A stretch of 28,783 nucleotides of DNA from Desulfobacteraceae bacterium (GCA_011390435.1 JAABSK010000009.1:1-28783), one strand, 5' to 3'. Shown: positions 8,701-17,901, counted from the stretch's first letter. Numbers and translations are program-made. The notes: generated by a model from the letters alone, not told the origin.

Positions 8701-11145
8701 TTATATCTGTGTTTTATACAGCCGCAGGCTGTTGGTGACAACGGAAATACTGCTGGCTGCCATGGCAAGGGCCGCCAGAATGGGGTGCAGATGCCGCAGC
8801 ATTTCAGGCAGGCTTTCAAAAGGAGCCAGAACCCCTGCTGCCAGCGGTATCAGAAGAATGTTGTACACAAAAGCAAAAAACAGGTTCTGCTTGATGGTGG
8901 CAATGGTTTTTTTACTGATTTTAATGGCCTTGGGAATACCGATCAACCGCCCGCTGGACAGGATGACATCCCCGGTTTCAATGGCCACGTCCGTGCCGGT
9001 GCCAATGGCAAATCCAATATCTGCCTGTGCCAGGGCAGGGGCATCATTGATACCGTCTCCCACCATGCCCACCAGGGTGTTTGTCTGCTGCAGGGATTTA
9101 ATTTCACCTGATTTCTCCTCCGGCCGGACTTCCGCCCGGACATCGTCCACATCCACGTCCCGGCCAATGGCCCTGGCGGTCTGCAGGTTATCGCCGGTGA
9201 GCATCACGATCTGTATCTTTTCATCCTTGAGCGCCTGAATGGCTTCTCTGGAATCCGGTTTCACCACATCTGACACGGAAATGATCCCCAGCACCTGACG
9301 ATCGGTGACCAGAACCATGACTGTCTGCCCCTGGCTTTGCAGCTCAAGAATCTGCTGATCCATTTCAGGGCTCAGGCCAGGGTCCTGCTGAAACCACAAC
9401 GGCTTGCCAAGACGATAGGTCTGCCCGTCAAGGTCACCCTGCACACCAAACCCACTGTGCGCCTTAAAGGCATCAGGATCTTTCAGAACCAGGCCTTTTT
9501 CTTCTGCAAACCCGGCAATGGCTTTTCCAATGGGGTGTTCCGACCCTTTTTCCAGTGCAGCACAGATCTCGAGCAGGCGCTCCTTTTCCATGCCAGCGTC
9601 TGGAGCGGGAATCCAGTCGACCACAGTGGGCTTTCCCTGGGTGATGGTGCCGGTTTTATCCATGACGATGATCTTCAGTTTTGCAGCATTTTCAAGGGCC
9701 TGACTTCTTTTGAACAAAATACCGTTTTCAGCTCCGATACCGGTTCCTGCCATAATGGCCGTTGGTGTGGCAAGGCCCAGAGCACAGGGACAGGCAATCA
9801 CCAGCACGGCCACCATGCGGATCATGGATGGAACAAACTCTCCGGTAACCCCCCACCAGATGCCAAAGGTGACAATGGCAATGCCAATCACAACCGGAAC
9901 AAACACTGCCGCCACCCGGTCTGCCAGGGCCTGGATCGGTGCTTTGCTTCCCTGGGCTTCCTGAACCATGCGAATAATCTGGGAAAGGGCTGTATCCTTG
10001 CCCACGCGGGTGGCTTTGAATTTCAACAGACCGTCACCATTAACCGTTCCGCCGGTGACAGAATCATCTGTTTTTTTCTCCACAGGGATCGGCTCTCCTG
10101 TAAGCATGGACTCGTCCACGCTGGAGGACCCTTCCACAACAATGCCATCCACAGGAATCCGCTCTCCCGGCCGGATGATGATCAGATCTTTTTCCTGAAC
10201 CCTTGCAATGGGAATGTGAACTTCCTTTCCGTCCTGGAGAACACAGGCGGTTTTTGGAACCAGGCCGATCAGCTTTTTAATGGCACCACCGGTTTTTCCC
10301 TTTGTCCGGGCTTCGAGAAGCTTTCCAAACTTGATCAATGTGATGATCACCGCCGATGTTTCAAAATAGACATGCCCGCCCAGAGACGGCAGCAGCAGAA
10401 TGGCAACCGAATAAAAATAGGCCACGGAAGATCCCAGGGCAACCAGCACATCCATGTTGGCGCTTTTATTTTTCAAATTTTTATACGCACCAACATAATA
10501 ATCCCAGCCGGTATAAAACTGAACCGGTGTGGCCAGAAGAAAAAACAGGATATTGACCCACAGGGCATGGCTCCACTGGCCGGTCAGGCCAAAATCCCGT
10601 GACATACTCATGACAAACAGCGGCAGGGAAAAGATCACACCCACCAGAAATTTCCGGGTCTGATCCTGGATTTCCGTCTGCCGGGCAATTTCCTCGACAT
10701 TCTCCTCATCCTGGTCTTCATCTGCAACAATGGCATCAAAGCCGATTTTCTGAATGGCGTCAACAATCAACTCAATCCGGGTCTCTGAAGGGAGATAATC
10801 CACCCGCAGCCGTTCTGTGGCAAAGTTCACGGACGCAGTCACCACTCCCGGCACTTTTTTGTTCAATGTCCGCTCAATATTGGCTGCACAATTGGTGCAG
10901 GTCATTCCGGTGACCGGCAGATCCTTTGTGGCCACCGCCACCTTGAATCCAATCTTCTGGACGGCTTCAACCAACTGGTTCAAACCGGTCCTGTCCGGAT
11001 CATAGGATACCATGGCCTGCTCTGCCGCGAAATTCACATCTGCTTTGACAACCCCTTCTATTTTTTCCAGTGTTTTTGAAATATTGGCTGCACAGTTGGT
11101 GCAGGTCATTCCGGTGACAGCGAGGGTTACACGGCGTTCGCTCAT
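8701..11145 (-). CDS. copA: copper(I)-exporting P1B-type ATPase CopA
   Basis: This 814-residue heavy-metal ATPase pumps Cu(I) out of the cytoplasm at the expense of ATP. Two N-terminal HMA metal-binding domains carry GMTCTNC with Cys pairs 15/18 and 83/86. The actuator loop has TGE (349-351), the membrane metal site is CPC (452-454), and the phosphorylated Asp is D496 in DKTGT. The hinge is GDGINDAP. The last two helices carry FVYN and MAASS, the YN and MxxSS signatures that mark the Cu(I) subgroup rather than Zn/Cd pumps. A strong ribosome site (AAGGAGG, 5 nt before ATG) supports the start. It is the first gene of an apparent operon with the selenoprotein gene 27 nt downstream. No CueR- or CsoR-like regulator gene is in the window. 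Confidence 0.96.
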   Translation of the reverse strand: MSERRVTLAVTGMTCTNCAANISKTLEKIEGVVKADVNFAAEQAMVSYDPDRTGLNQLVEAVQKIGFKVAVATKDLPVTGMTCTNCAANIERTLNKKVPGVVTASVNFATERLRVDYLPSETRIELIVDAIQKIGFDAIVADEDQDEENVEEIARQTEIQDQTRKFLVGVIFSLPLFVMSMSRDFGLTGQWSHALWVNILFFLLATPVQFYTGWDYYVGAYKNLKNKSANMDVLVALGSSVAYFYSVAILLLPSLGGHVYFETSAVIITLIKFGKLLEARTKGKTGGAIKKLIGLVPKTACVLQDGKEVHIPIARVQEKDLIIIRPGERIPVDGIVVEGSSSVDESMLTGEPIPVEKKTDDSVTGGTVNGDGLLKFKATRVGKDTALSQIIRMVQEAQGSKAPIQALADRVAAVFVPVVIGIAIVTFGIWWGVTGEFVPSMIRMVAVLVIACPCALGLATPTAIMAGTGIGAENGILFKRSQALENAAKLKIIVMDKTGTITQGKPTVVDWIPAPDAGMEKERLLEICAALEKGSEHPIGKAIAGFAEEKGLVLKDPDAFKAHSGFGVQGDLDGQTYRLGKPLWFQQDPGLSPEMDQQILELQSQGQTVMVLVTDRQVLGIISVSDVVKPDSREAIQALKDEKIQIVMLTGDNLQTARAIGRDVDVDDVRAEVRPEEKSGEIKSLQQTNTLVGMVGDGINDAPALAQADIGFAIGTGTDVAIETGDVILSSGRLIGIPKAIKISKKTIATIKQNLFFAFVYNILLIPLAAGVLAPFESLPEMLRHLHPILAALAMAASSISVVTNSLRLYKTQI

Positions 11146-11216
11146 TTAAATCCTCCTTGGTATCAATCCTTGATATGAAAAGAATCGGCTCATTTTTTTC
11201 AACTGTATTCTCTTAT

Positions 11217-11244
11217 ACTATAGCCATAAATTATTCATTTGCAA
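11217..11244 (-). promoter_or_regulatory. candidate sigma-70 promoter of copA
   Basis: On the minus strand TTGCAA (11244-11239), 16 nt and TATAGT (11222-11217) form a good -35/-10 pair, about 70 nt upstream of the copA ATG. The 16-nt spacer is not the long 19-nt spacer of MerR/CueR-activated promoters, so repression or constitutive expression looks more likely. No clear copper-box dyad was recognised. Confidence 0.4.
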
Positions 11245-11254
11245 AATCCTTAAA

Positions 11255-12190
11255 ATGACCGTATCTAAAGAAATGATCCTTTTGAATGCTATTTTTCCCA
11301 TCGCAGTCCTGCTGGCCTGCGGTCGTTTTCTGAGAGCTTTCAGGATTGTCGATGACGCGTTTCTGGCCACTTCCGACAAACTGGTGTACTATTTTTTTTT
11401 CCCGGCCATGCTTTTCTGGAAAATCGGCGGGGCTGCCGGCGGACAGGAAACCCAGCAGCTTTCTCTGTGCCTGGCCGCTGTTCTGGCGGTACTGGCGGTT
11501 TTTCTGATCAGCCTTCTGGCCATCAGACTCTTTGGCATCGGTCCGTTCCAGGCCGGCACGTTCTCCCAGGCCTGTTACCGGTTCAACTCCTATATCGGCA
11601 TGGCCCTTGTCATGACGATACTGGGAGATGACGGGGTCCGATCCTTTGGTCTTCTCATCGGATTTGTCATCCCCCTGATCAATGTCTTGTCAGTCTCGAC
11701 CCTGATCTGGTTTTCCAGCGAAAAAAAAGGAACTGCAGAAACCCTGACATCCCTTTTCAAAGCATTGATCTTAAACCCCCTGATTTTAGCATGTGCGGCA
11801 GGCGTGGCCTTTTCGCAAAGCAACCTGGTTTTTCTGCCGTTCGTCGACAACACGCTGTCGCTCATGACAGCGGCAGCCATGCCCCTGGCCCTGGTTTCCA
11901 TTGGTGGCTCGCTGAAATTTTCTGAATTCAGGTCCCATACCCGATGGTCTTTGATGGCAGCCCTGATCAAGATACTGGTGCTGCCGGTTGTTGGATTTGT
12001 GCTGTTAAACCGGTTTTCTGTTTCCGGAGCCCAGTTCACGGTGGGCATGATCTTTTTTTCGCTGCCCACGTCAACCGCGATCTATATCCTGTCATCCCAG
12101 ATGAATTCCGATACCCGGCTGGCTTCAGCAGCTATCGTGATCTCCACGCTGCTGTCGTTTCTTCCGCTGTCCATTGTGATTCTGATATAG
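11255..12190 (+). CDS. AEC (auxin efflux carrier) family permease
   Basis: This 311-residue, very hydrophobic protein has about ten predicted membrane helices and no soluble domain, the size and shape of bacterial AEC-family transporters. Family-like features are the N-terminal NAIFPIAVLLACGRFLR, the mid segment FNSYIGMALVMTILGDDG, and the C-terminal stretch SLPTSTAIYILSSQM followed by ASAAIVISTLLSFLPL. Bacterial members move organic acids such as malate or malonate, or other small anions, but the substrate is not readable here. No convincing ribosome site precedes the ATG at 11255. An alternative ATG at 11273 with a weak purine stretch is possible. It is divergent from copA and converges, with a 12-nt gap, on the acyltransferase gene; no functional link to either is evident. 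Confidence 0.88.
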   Translation: MTVSKEMILLNAIFPIAVLLACGRFLRAFRIVDDAFLATSDKLVYYFFFPAMLFWKIGGAAGGQETQQLSLCLAAVLAVLAVFLISLLAIRLFGIGPFQAGTFSQACYRFNSYIGMALVMTILGDDGVRSFGLLIGFVIPLINVLSVSTLIWFSSEKKGTAETLTSLFKALILNPLILACAAGVAFSQSNLVFLPFVDNTLSLMTAAAMPLALVSIGGSLKFSEFRSHTRWSLMAALIKILVLPVVGFVLLNRFSVSGAQFTVGMIFFSLPTSTAIYILSSQMNSDTRLASAAIVISTLLSFLPLSIVILI

Positions 12191-12202
12191 GCGATCGAAT
12201 GT

Positions 12203-12946
12203 TTACCGGTCAGACGGTCTGCGGGGATCTTCTTTTTTCGGGAAGACAAGTGATCGGATCCACCCGAGGAACGTGTTTCCCCGAAGGTTTTCTTTTTCCA
12301 TGGATTCAAAAATTTTCTTCATTCTGAACGATTCTGAAAACCGGTCTTTGCGCGTGATGATCGATTTTTCCGGGTCCAGGGGTTTGATGATCCGGGCAGG
12401 ATTTCCAGCAGCGATCACATTGGCAGGAATATCTGAAGTGACCACTGAACCGGCGCCGATAATGGCATTCCTGCCGATGGTAACCCCCTTGCAGACAATG
12501 GCGCTGTCTCCCACCCACACGTTTTCTTCCAGAACAACACAGGTGTTTTCCCGGGGAGGCATGGATCGGTCATAGATGCCGTGCCAGTCGGAATCCGTGA
12601 TATACACATGACTGGCCAGCATGCATGAATCACCGATCCGGATGCTGTTGGCTGCGCTGATCCGGACACCCGGGGAGATCAGCACATGATTTCCAATGAC
12701 AATGCCGTCAATATCTTTTTGATCTGACCATACAGTCAGTCTGGTTTTTTTGTCTGAACACCCCAGCAGGCTGATATGATCTCCGATAGAGACCGGGCCG
12801 CCAAAAATTTCAATGTGCCAGGGCTTGACGATAAATGAATGCCGGCCAAGGGCTGTGAGCTGGGGAGCCAGCTTGTGACGGACGTACAGGTCAAGCAGTC
12901 CGTACCATACCTGCTTGATATAATAGGGTCGATAATCCTTGATCAC
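12203..12946 (-). CDS. hexapeptide-repeat (left-handed beta-helix) acyltransferase
   Basis: This 247-residue protein belongs to the acetyltransferase superfamily that includes Maa, LacA, NodL and WcaF. These enzymes are trimers that use acetyl-CoA to O-acylate sugars or similar acceptors. Left-handed beta-helix turns (I-G-x-x-x-x pattern) run from about residue 55 to 195, including IGNHVLISPGVRI, VWVGDSAIVCKGVTIG and NAIIGAGSVVTSD. The canonical end motif AAGNPARIIK follows. DSDWHGIYDR matches the usual position of the catalytic His loop. The start codon is GTG, only 3 nt after the stop of the upstream toroid-protein gene and preceded by GGGGGTG, so the two genes are almost certainly co-transcribed and probably act in one pathway. 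The acceptor is unknown. Confidence 0.88.
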   Translation of the reverse strand: MIKDYRPYYIKQVWYGLLDLYVRHKLAPQLTALGRHSFIVKPWHIEIFGGPVSIGDHISLLGCSDKKTRLTVWSDQKDIDGIVIGNHVLISPGVRISAANSIRIGDSCMLASHVYITDSDWHGIYDRSMPPRENTCVVLEENVWVGDSAIVCKGVTIGRNAIIGAGSVVTSDIPANVIAAGNPARIIKPLDPEKSIITRKDRFSESFRMKKIFESMEKENLRGNTFLGWIRSLVFPKKEDPRRPSDR

Positions 12947-12949
12947 CGG

Positions 12950-13993
12950 CTACACCCCCGTATACATCGAGCCGTCCCACGATGCATGACAGAACAATTC
13001 CGATGCAGGGGTCAGTTTGTACAGGGCATCGGCTGCCATCAGCACCACCGCATTGGTCCAGGACAGTTTATCCTCCGGCCAGATCACCATATCCGGATAG
13101 GTATATCCGCACCAGTAGGTCTTGTCCTCATACACCCGGTCCTGTATCCAGGAAAAAACAATGGCGGCTTTTTTCTCATCACCCATGGCATGAAGTGCCA
13201 GCACCAGTTCGCTTGTTTCTGCAATGGTAACCCAGGGCCGGTCAGATACGCACCTGGCTCCCTGGCCTTCGATCACATACCTGCCCCAGTATTTTTCAAT
13301 CCGGTGGACAGCTTTCTCGCCGCTGAGCGCACCGCTGAGCATTGGATAAAACCAGTACATGGAGAACCTGGATTTGCTGACATTATAGTTGTGAAGATTT
13401 TCCCGGATGGAATGTCCCAGCCGGACAAAAGCGCTTTCCCAGTCCGGCCGGGGCCTGTTCAGGAGCCTGGTGATGGCCAGCGCGCATTTTAAACTCATAT
13501 AAATGGAACTGGATCCGGCCAGAAGAGACATGGGGTCTACAACACCTTCCGGACTTTTGGCCCAGTAGATTTCACCACCAGGCGTCTGGAGGCTGATGGC
13601 ATATCCAACCGCTTTTTCCATGGTAGGCCAGTAGGCAAGAAGAAAATCAAGATCTTTCTGGATCAGCCAGGTATGAAAAAGGCCCACACAGATATAAGCA
13701 GCCATATGGGTTTCACAGGTTCGATCCTGGGGAACACCATCAACATAGGAAGAATACCACGATCCATCCGGATTCTGTTTTTGTTTCAGCCACTCAAAGG
13801 CCCGGGCAGAGACATCAAACGCATTTCCAACATTCAGGCCCATGATGGTTTCCACCAGGTCCCAGGGATCGGTTTTCCCCCCGACATGCCAGGGAATGTC
13901 GCCGGATGGCTGTTGAAGACTTGAAATAAAAGCAGTAACTGAGTTTATGTTCAGGGCCTGGGTAATGTCAAGTTTGGAAGCTTTTCGTCTCAT
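12950..13993 (-). CDS. alpha/alpha-toroid protein (prenyltransferase/terpene-cyclase-like repeat), function unknown
   Basis: This 347-residue soluble protein is built from repeated helical hairpins. It has short motifs such as FISSLQQPSGDIPW, FEWLKQKQNPDGSW and YAISLQTPGGEIYW, which recall the glycine/tryptophan-rich repeats of prenyltransferase and squalene-cyclase folds and of six-hairpin glycosidases. No DDxD or DxDD cyclase motif was seen, so isoprenoid cyclase activity is not supported. The ribosome site CGGAGAC lies 5 nt before the ATG. It is followed 3 nt later by a hexapeptide acyltransferase, which suggests a shared role in modifying a sugar, lipid or other small molecule. I cannot name the reaction. 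Confidence 0.72.
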   Translation of the reverse strand: MRRKASKLDITQALNINSVTAFISSLQQPSGDIPWHVGGKTDPWDLVETIMGLNVGNAFDVSARAFEWLKQKQNPDGSWYSSYVDGVPQDRTCETHMAAYICVGLFHTWLIQKDLDFLLAYWPTMEKAVGYAISLQTPGGEIYWAKSPEGVVDPMSLLAGSSSIYMSLKCALAITRLLNRPRPDWESAFVRLGHSIRENLHNYNVSKSRFSMYWFYPMLSGALSGEKAVHRIEKYWGRYVIEGQGARCVSDRPWVTIAETSELVLALHAMGDEKKAAIVFSWIQDRVYEDKTYWCGYTYPDMVIWPEDKLSWTNAVVLMAADALYKLTPASELFCHASWDGSMYTGV

Positions 13994-14036
13994 CGAATGT
14001 CTCCGACCAGTAAATATCCATAAAAATTAATGCGTA

Positions 14037-14065
14037 ACCGTATCAGAGCGTTCAGGTTTTTACAA
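14037..14065 (-). promoter_or_regulatory. candidate sigma-70 promoter of the toroid/acyltransferase unit
   Basis: On the minus strand TTGTAA (14065-14060), 17 nt and TACGGT (14042-14037) form a moderate -35/-10 pair. It lies about 45 nt upstream of the toroid-protein ATG, in the 298-nt divergent region shared with fadN. Confidence 0.3.
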
Positions 14066-14084
14066 GAAACAGGTATGTTTTTTT

Positions 14085-14100
14085 ATGAATGAGTATTCAT
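14085..14100. promoter_or_regulatory. FadR/TetR-type operator-like dyad 1
   Basis: ATGAAT-GAGT-ATTCAT is a perfect 6-bp dyad with a 4-nt spacer. From 14086 to 14103 the sequence agrees at 15 of 18 positions (counting the free one) with the B. subtilis FadR consensus TGAATGAMTANTCATTCA, quoted from memory. It lies between the two divergent transcription units, about 190 nt before the fadN start codon. A weak plus-strand TTTACA/TATGAA pair (14059-14089) would overlap it. Confidence 0.5.
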
Positions 14101-14202
14101 TTTTCTCCGTCCGGTGCCGACAGAAGCGCCACCGGATCGGTTCCCAATGGAAAAAGCAGCTAACAGATTGAAATTGAATGGATTTATTCTGAAACAATTT
14201 AC

Positions 14203-14232
14203 TTGACATTTTGAACGATTATCTGCTACTCA
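14203..14232 (+). promoter_or_regulatory. candidate sigma-70 promoter of fadN-fadA
   Basis: A perfect -35 TTGACA (14203-14208) is followed after 18 nt by a weak -10 TACTCA (14227-14232). The implied start near 14240 falls inside operator-like dyad 2 and about 50 nt before the fadN ATG. A weak -10 is common at regulated promoters. Confidence 0.45.
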
Positions 14233-14236
14233 AAAC

Positions 14237-14250
14237 TGAATGTTCATTCA
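14237..14250. promoter_or_regulatory. FadR/TetR-type operator-like dyad 2 at the fadN transcription start
   Basis: TGAATG-TT-CATTCA is a perfect 6-bp dyad with a 2-nt spacer and uses the same half-site (TGAATG) as dyad 1. It covers the predicted transcription start of fadN-fadA, where a bound repressor would block transcription. The spacing differs from dyad 1, so both sites need not bind the same protein. Confidence 0.5.
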
Positions 14251-14291
14251 TACATAACGAACCAACTAAATTCTTGAAACAGGAGGAAATC

Positions 14292-16700
14292 ATGATAAGA
14301 AAAGTCAGAAAGGCTGCCGTTATCGGGTCTGGAATCATGGGAGGCGGCATTGCTGCCCTTCTTGCCGGTGCCGGTGTAAAGGTACAGCTTCTGGACATTG
14401 TCCCGTTTAACCTGACCGACGAAGAAAAAAAAGACAAGGCTGCACGAAACCGCATTGTCCAGGCTGGATTTGACGGTGCCCTGAAAGCCAAACCCGCGTT
14501 GTTCTATGATAAAAAAGATGCCGCACGGATTTCCATTGGAAACCTTGAAGATGATATCAATCAACTGGCCGACTGCGACTGGATTATTGAAGTGGTTGTC
14601 GAAAACCTGAAAATCAAACAGGAGCTGTTCGCCAAGGTTGAAAAGGTCAGAAAACCCGGCTCGATCGTGTCTTCCAACACATCCGGTATTCCCCTCAAAG
14701 AGATCAGCGCCAATTTTTCCCAGGAATTCAAAGAACATTTCATGGGAACCCATTTTTTCAATCCCGTTCGCTACATGCACCTGCTCGAGCTGATTCCGGG
14801 AAAAGAGACCCTTCCTGAAATTCTTGAATTCGTTGCCACCTTTGGTGAGAAAAACCTGGGCAAAGGGATTGTATGGGCAAAAGACACCCCCAATTTTGTC
14901 GGCAACCGGATCGGCGTACAGGGCATTGGTGCAACTGCCAACGCCATGGTTGAAGACGGGTTGACCATTGCGGAAGTGGACCTGCTTTTTGGCCCCGCCC
15001 TTGGCCGTCCCAAAACTGCGGTATTCAAAACCACTGACCTGGTTGGTCTGGACACCATGATCCATGTGTGCAAAAACTCCTATGACCTCTGCCAGGACGA
15101 CGAGAAACGCGACACCCTCAAACTGCCGGAATTCATTGAAAAAATGGCGGAAAAAAATCTTCTGGGCAACAAAACCCAGGCGGGTTTTTATAAAACAGAG
15201 CTGACTCCGGACTGGAAAAAAGTCCGCAAAGTCTTAAATCCTGCCACCATGGAATATGAAGATCTGGTCCGCCCCAGTTTTCCATGCATTGATGCTGCAA
15301 AGAAAAAAGCCACTCTGGAAGAAAAGGTTCAATGTGTTCTCAACGGAGATGACAAAGGCGCCAAGTTTGCCTGGAAAATGGCGGTCAACAGCTTTCAGTA
15401 TGCTGCCAACCGTATTCCTGAAATTGCCGACACCATTGTTGAGATTGATAACTCCATGAAATGGGGCTACAATTTTGAAATGGGACCGTTTGAGCTGTGG
15501 GATGCCTATGGTGTCAAGGAAGCTGTCCAGAGAATGGAAGCTGAAGGCTATGATGTCCCGGCCAATGTCAAGACGATGCTGGATGGCGGTAACACCTGTT
15601 TTTACAAACTGGAAAACGGCATCCAATATTACTATGACTTTGCAGCAAACACCTATCAAAAAGTGCCGGTGAGCAAAACCATGGTTTCCATTGCCGCAGC
15701 CAAAGGCAACAACAAAACCGTTCTGAAAAACAACTCTGCAAGCCTTGTGGACATTGGTGACGACGTGTTCTGTCTGGAATTCCACACCAAGATGAATGCC
15801 ATCAACGGTGAAATTGTGGACATGATTGCCCAGACCTATGACTATGTTGACCAAAACGGTGTCGGCCTGGTAATCGGGAACGAAGCCGGCGGTATGCCGG
15901 GCGCATTCTCAGCCGGTGCTGACCTTTCGTTTGTTTCCAAGCTGATCAAAGACAAAAAGTTTGCCGAAATTGATGCATTTCTTGCCAGAGGCCATGAAAT
16001 CTCTCTGCGCAACCGGTATTCTGCCTTCCCTGTTGTTGCAGCCCCCTATGGACTGACACTGGGCGGCGGCTGTGAAGTCTGCCTGGGTTCAGACCGGATC
16101 GTGGCCCATACAGAACTGTTCATGGGCCTGGTTGAAATCGGTGTGGGCCTGCTGCCTGCCGGTGGCGGATGCACCAATCTGTGGAAAAAATATATCACTG
16201 CCCTTCCCGGCAAAACCGCCAAAGACATGGATCTTGCCAAACTCTTTGTTCCGGCATTCATGAAAATTTCCATGGCGGCCGTATCCACTTCAGCTGCCCA
16301 GGCTGTGGGCAACGGCTTTCTTGGATTGAACGACCGCATTGTGGCCAACCGGGATACCCTCATTGGTGAAGCCAAAAAAGAGGTCCTTAAAATGGTGGAT
16401 GACGGATATGTTCCGCCGCTCAAGGAAAAAATGCCGGTCATGGGTGACAATGGTGTGGGCATGGCTGCTGCACAGATCTATAATATGCTCCAGGGCAAAT
16501 TCATGAGTGAATATGATGCGTTCCTTGCCAAACGGATTGCATTTGTTCTGAGTGGCGGCAATGTCAAGATGGGAACGCTGGTAAATGAAGAAACCATTCT
16601 GAAACTGGAACGGGATGCATTTGTTGACTTCTGCAAAGAAGAAAAAACCCAGGCCAGAATTGAACACATGCTGACAACCGGCAAACCCTTAAGAAACTAA
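14292..16700 (+). CDS. fadN: 3-hydroxyacyl-CoA dehydrogenase / enoyl-CoA hydratase, FadN-type
   Basis: This 802-residue bifunctional enzyme catalyses the hydration and NAD-dependent oxidation steps of fatty-acid beta-oxidation. The dehydrogenase comes first: the NAD loop GSGIMGGG is at residues 12-19, and GTHFFNP includes the likely catalytic His154. The crotonase domain is at the C-terminus, with the oxyanion loop GAFSAGADLS, TLGGGCEVCLGSD, and then VEIGVGLLPAGGG, keeping both active-site Glu positions. This order is the reverse of E. coli FadB and matches B. subtilis FadN (about 790 residues). The start at 14292 is chosen because AGGAGG lies 5 nt upstream. The frame is open back to 14211, but those 27 codons overlap the promoter and operator-like dyad. 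The thiolase gene follows 15 nt later, so an acyl-CoA is probably processed by both products together. Confidence 0.93.
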   Translation: MIRKVRKAAVIGSGIMGGGIAALLAGAGVKVQLLDIVPFNLTDEEKKDKAARNRIVQAGFDGALKAKPALFYDKKDAARISIGNLEDDINQLADCDWIIEVVVENLKIKQELFAKVEKVRKPGSIVSSNTSGIPLKEISANFSQEFKEHFMGTHFFNPVRYMHLLELIPGKETLPEILEFVATFGEKNLGKGIVWAKDTPNFVGNRIGVQGIGATANAMVEDGLTIAEVDLLFGPALGRPKTAVFKTTDLVGLDTMIHVCKNSYDLCQDDEKRDTLKLPEFIEKMAEKNLLGNKTQAGFYKTELTPDWKKVRKVLNPATMEYEDLVRPSFPCIDAAKKKATLEEKVQCVLNGDDKGAKFAWKMAVNSFQYAANRIPEIADTIVEIDNSMKWGYNFEMGPFELWDAYGVKEAVQRMEAEGYDVPANVKTMLDGGNTCFYKLENGIQYYYDFAANTYQKVPVSKTMVSIAAAKGNNKTVLKNNSASLVDIGDDVFCLEFHTKMNAINGEIVDMIAQTYDYVDQNGVGLVIGNEAGGMPGAFSAGADLSFVSKLIKDKKFAEIDAFLARGHEISLRNRYSAFPVVAAPYGLTLGGGCEVCLGSDRIVAHTELFMGLVEIGVGLLPAGGGCTNLWKKYITALPGKTAKDMDLAKLFVPAFMKISMAAVSTSAAQAVGNGFLGLNDRIVANRDTLIGEAKKEVLKMVDDGYVPPLKEKMPVMGDNGVGMAAAQIYNMLQGKFMSEYDAFLAKRIAFVLSGGNVKMGTLVNEETILKLERDAFVDFCKEEKTQARIEHMLTTGKPLRN

Positions 16701-16715
16701 AGGAGAAATAAAGTC

Positions 16716-17894
16716 ATGAGAGACGCATATATCGTACAATCGGTCAGAACCCCCGGCTGCAAACAAAAAAGAGGTCTGTTCAACCAGACCCGGCCGGAAG
16801 AGTTGATTTCCTTTATCATGAAAGCTGCGGTTGAAAAAACCCCGAACCTGAAACCTGAGCACATCAATGACATCATGCTGGGCTGCGCCTTTCCGGAAGC
16901 GGAGCAGGGCATCAACCTGGGCAGACTTGCCGGACAGATGGCCGGCTTTCCCGAATCCGTATCCGGGGCAACTGTCAACCGGTTCTGCGCATCCGGACTT
17001 GAAGCCATTGCACTGGCAACCATGCGCGTTCAGGCGGGATGGTCAGAAGTGACCATGGGCGCTGGTGTGGAATCCATGACCTATGTTCCCATGGGCGGAA
17101 ACAAACCCTGCCCCCATCCGGAATATTCCGCAACCAACCCTGAAGCATATATTTCCATGGGCATCACAGCGGAAAACGTGGCCAACCGCTACAACATCTC
17201 CAGGGAAGACCAGGATAAATTTGCATCAGAGTCTCAGGCTAAAGCGGCTAAAGCCCGGGATAACGGCCTGTTCACTGAAATTGTTCCCACACCTGCCTAC
17301 AAATATGTTCTGCAGGCAGATGGTACTTACAAAAAAGAGCAGTTCATTGTAGAGCATGATGACGGTATCCGGGAATCCTCTCCGGAAGGGCTGGGAAAAC
17401 TGCGGGCAGTGTTTGCTGCAAACGGAAGCGTAACCGCTGGTAATTCCTCCCAGACCACAGACGGAGCTGCCGCCACCATTATCGCTTCAAAAGAGGCCTG
17501 TGACAAACTGGGCCTCACCCCCATCGGACGACTGGTGACCTATGCCACCATTGGCTGCAAATCCGACGAAATGGGTGTCGGCCCAAGGTATGCCATTCCC
17601 CAGGCCCTGAAACAGGCTGGATTGAGCATCGAAGACATTGATATCTATGAAATCAATGAAGCCTTTGCATCCCAGGCGCTGTACAGCATCCGGGAACTGG
17701 GCATTGATAAATACATGGACCGGGTGAATATTCACGGCGGCGCCATTGCCCTGGGTCATCCACTGGGATGTACCGGTGCAAAACTCACTGCCACATGCCT
17801 GGCCAACCTCAAAGAGGTGAACGGCAAATACGGCATCGTTTCCATGTGTATCGGCGGCGGCATGGGTGCAGCTGCTGTTTTTGAACGTCTCTAA
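16716..17894 (+). CDS. fadA: acetyl-CoA C-acyltransferase (beta-ketothiolase)
   Basis: This 392-residue thiolase cleaves 3-ketoacyl-CoA with CoA to acetyl-CoA and a shortened acyl-CoA, the last beta-oxidation step. The nucleophilic Cys91 is in NRFCASGLEA, His348 in ALGHPLGCTG, and Cys378 in MCIGGGMGAA. The NEAFA motif is also present, so the full catalytic set is in place. The length is normal for the degradative thiolase I family. AAAGGAGA lies about 10 nt before the ATG. The gene is 15 nt downstream of fadN and ends at a strong hairpin, which makes a two-gene fadN-fadA operon. An acyl-CoA dehydrogenase, which completes the fadNAE operon in Bacillus, is not next to it here. Confidence 0.95.
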   Translation: MRDAYIVQSVRTPGCKQKRGLFNQTRPEELISFIMKAAVEKTPNLKPEHINDIMLGCAFPEAEQGINLGRLAGQMAGFPESVSGATVNRFCASGLEAIALATMRVQAGWSEVTMGAGVESMTYVPMGGNKPCPHPEYSATNPEAYISMGITAENVANRYNISREDQDKFASESQAKAAKARDNGLFTEIVPTPAYKYVLQADGTYKKEQFIVEHDDGIRESSPEGLGKLRAVFAANGSVTAGNSSQTTDGAAATIIASKEACDKLGLTPIGRLVTYATIGCKSDEMGVGPRYAIPQALKQAGLSIEDIDIYEINEAFASQALYSIRELGIDKYMDRVNIHGGAIALGHPLGCTGAKLTATCLANLKEVNGKYGIVSMCIGGGMGAAAVFERL

Positions 17895-17901
17895 CCAATT
17901 C

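Noticed and set aside
9337..10602. 421-residue plus-strand open frame opposite copA
   Set aside because: It is fully antisense to well-conserved CopA domains, has no family features, and lacks an associated ribosome site or promoter.
14211..14291. 27-codon N-terminal extension of FadN
   Set aside because: It overlaps the promoter -10 and an operator-like dyad. AGGAGG lies exactly before the ATG at 14292, where the family's N-terminus begins.
14244..15065. 273-residue minus-strand open frame opposite fadN
   Set aside because: It overlaps the NAD-binding domain coding sequence antisense and would read through the fadN ribosome site. No domain was seen.
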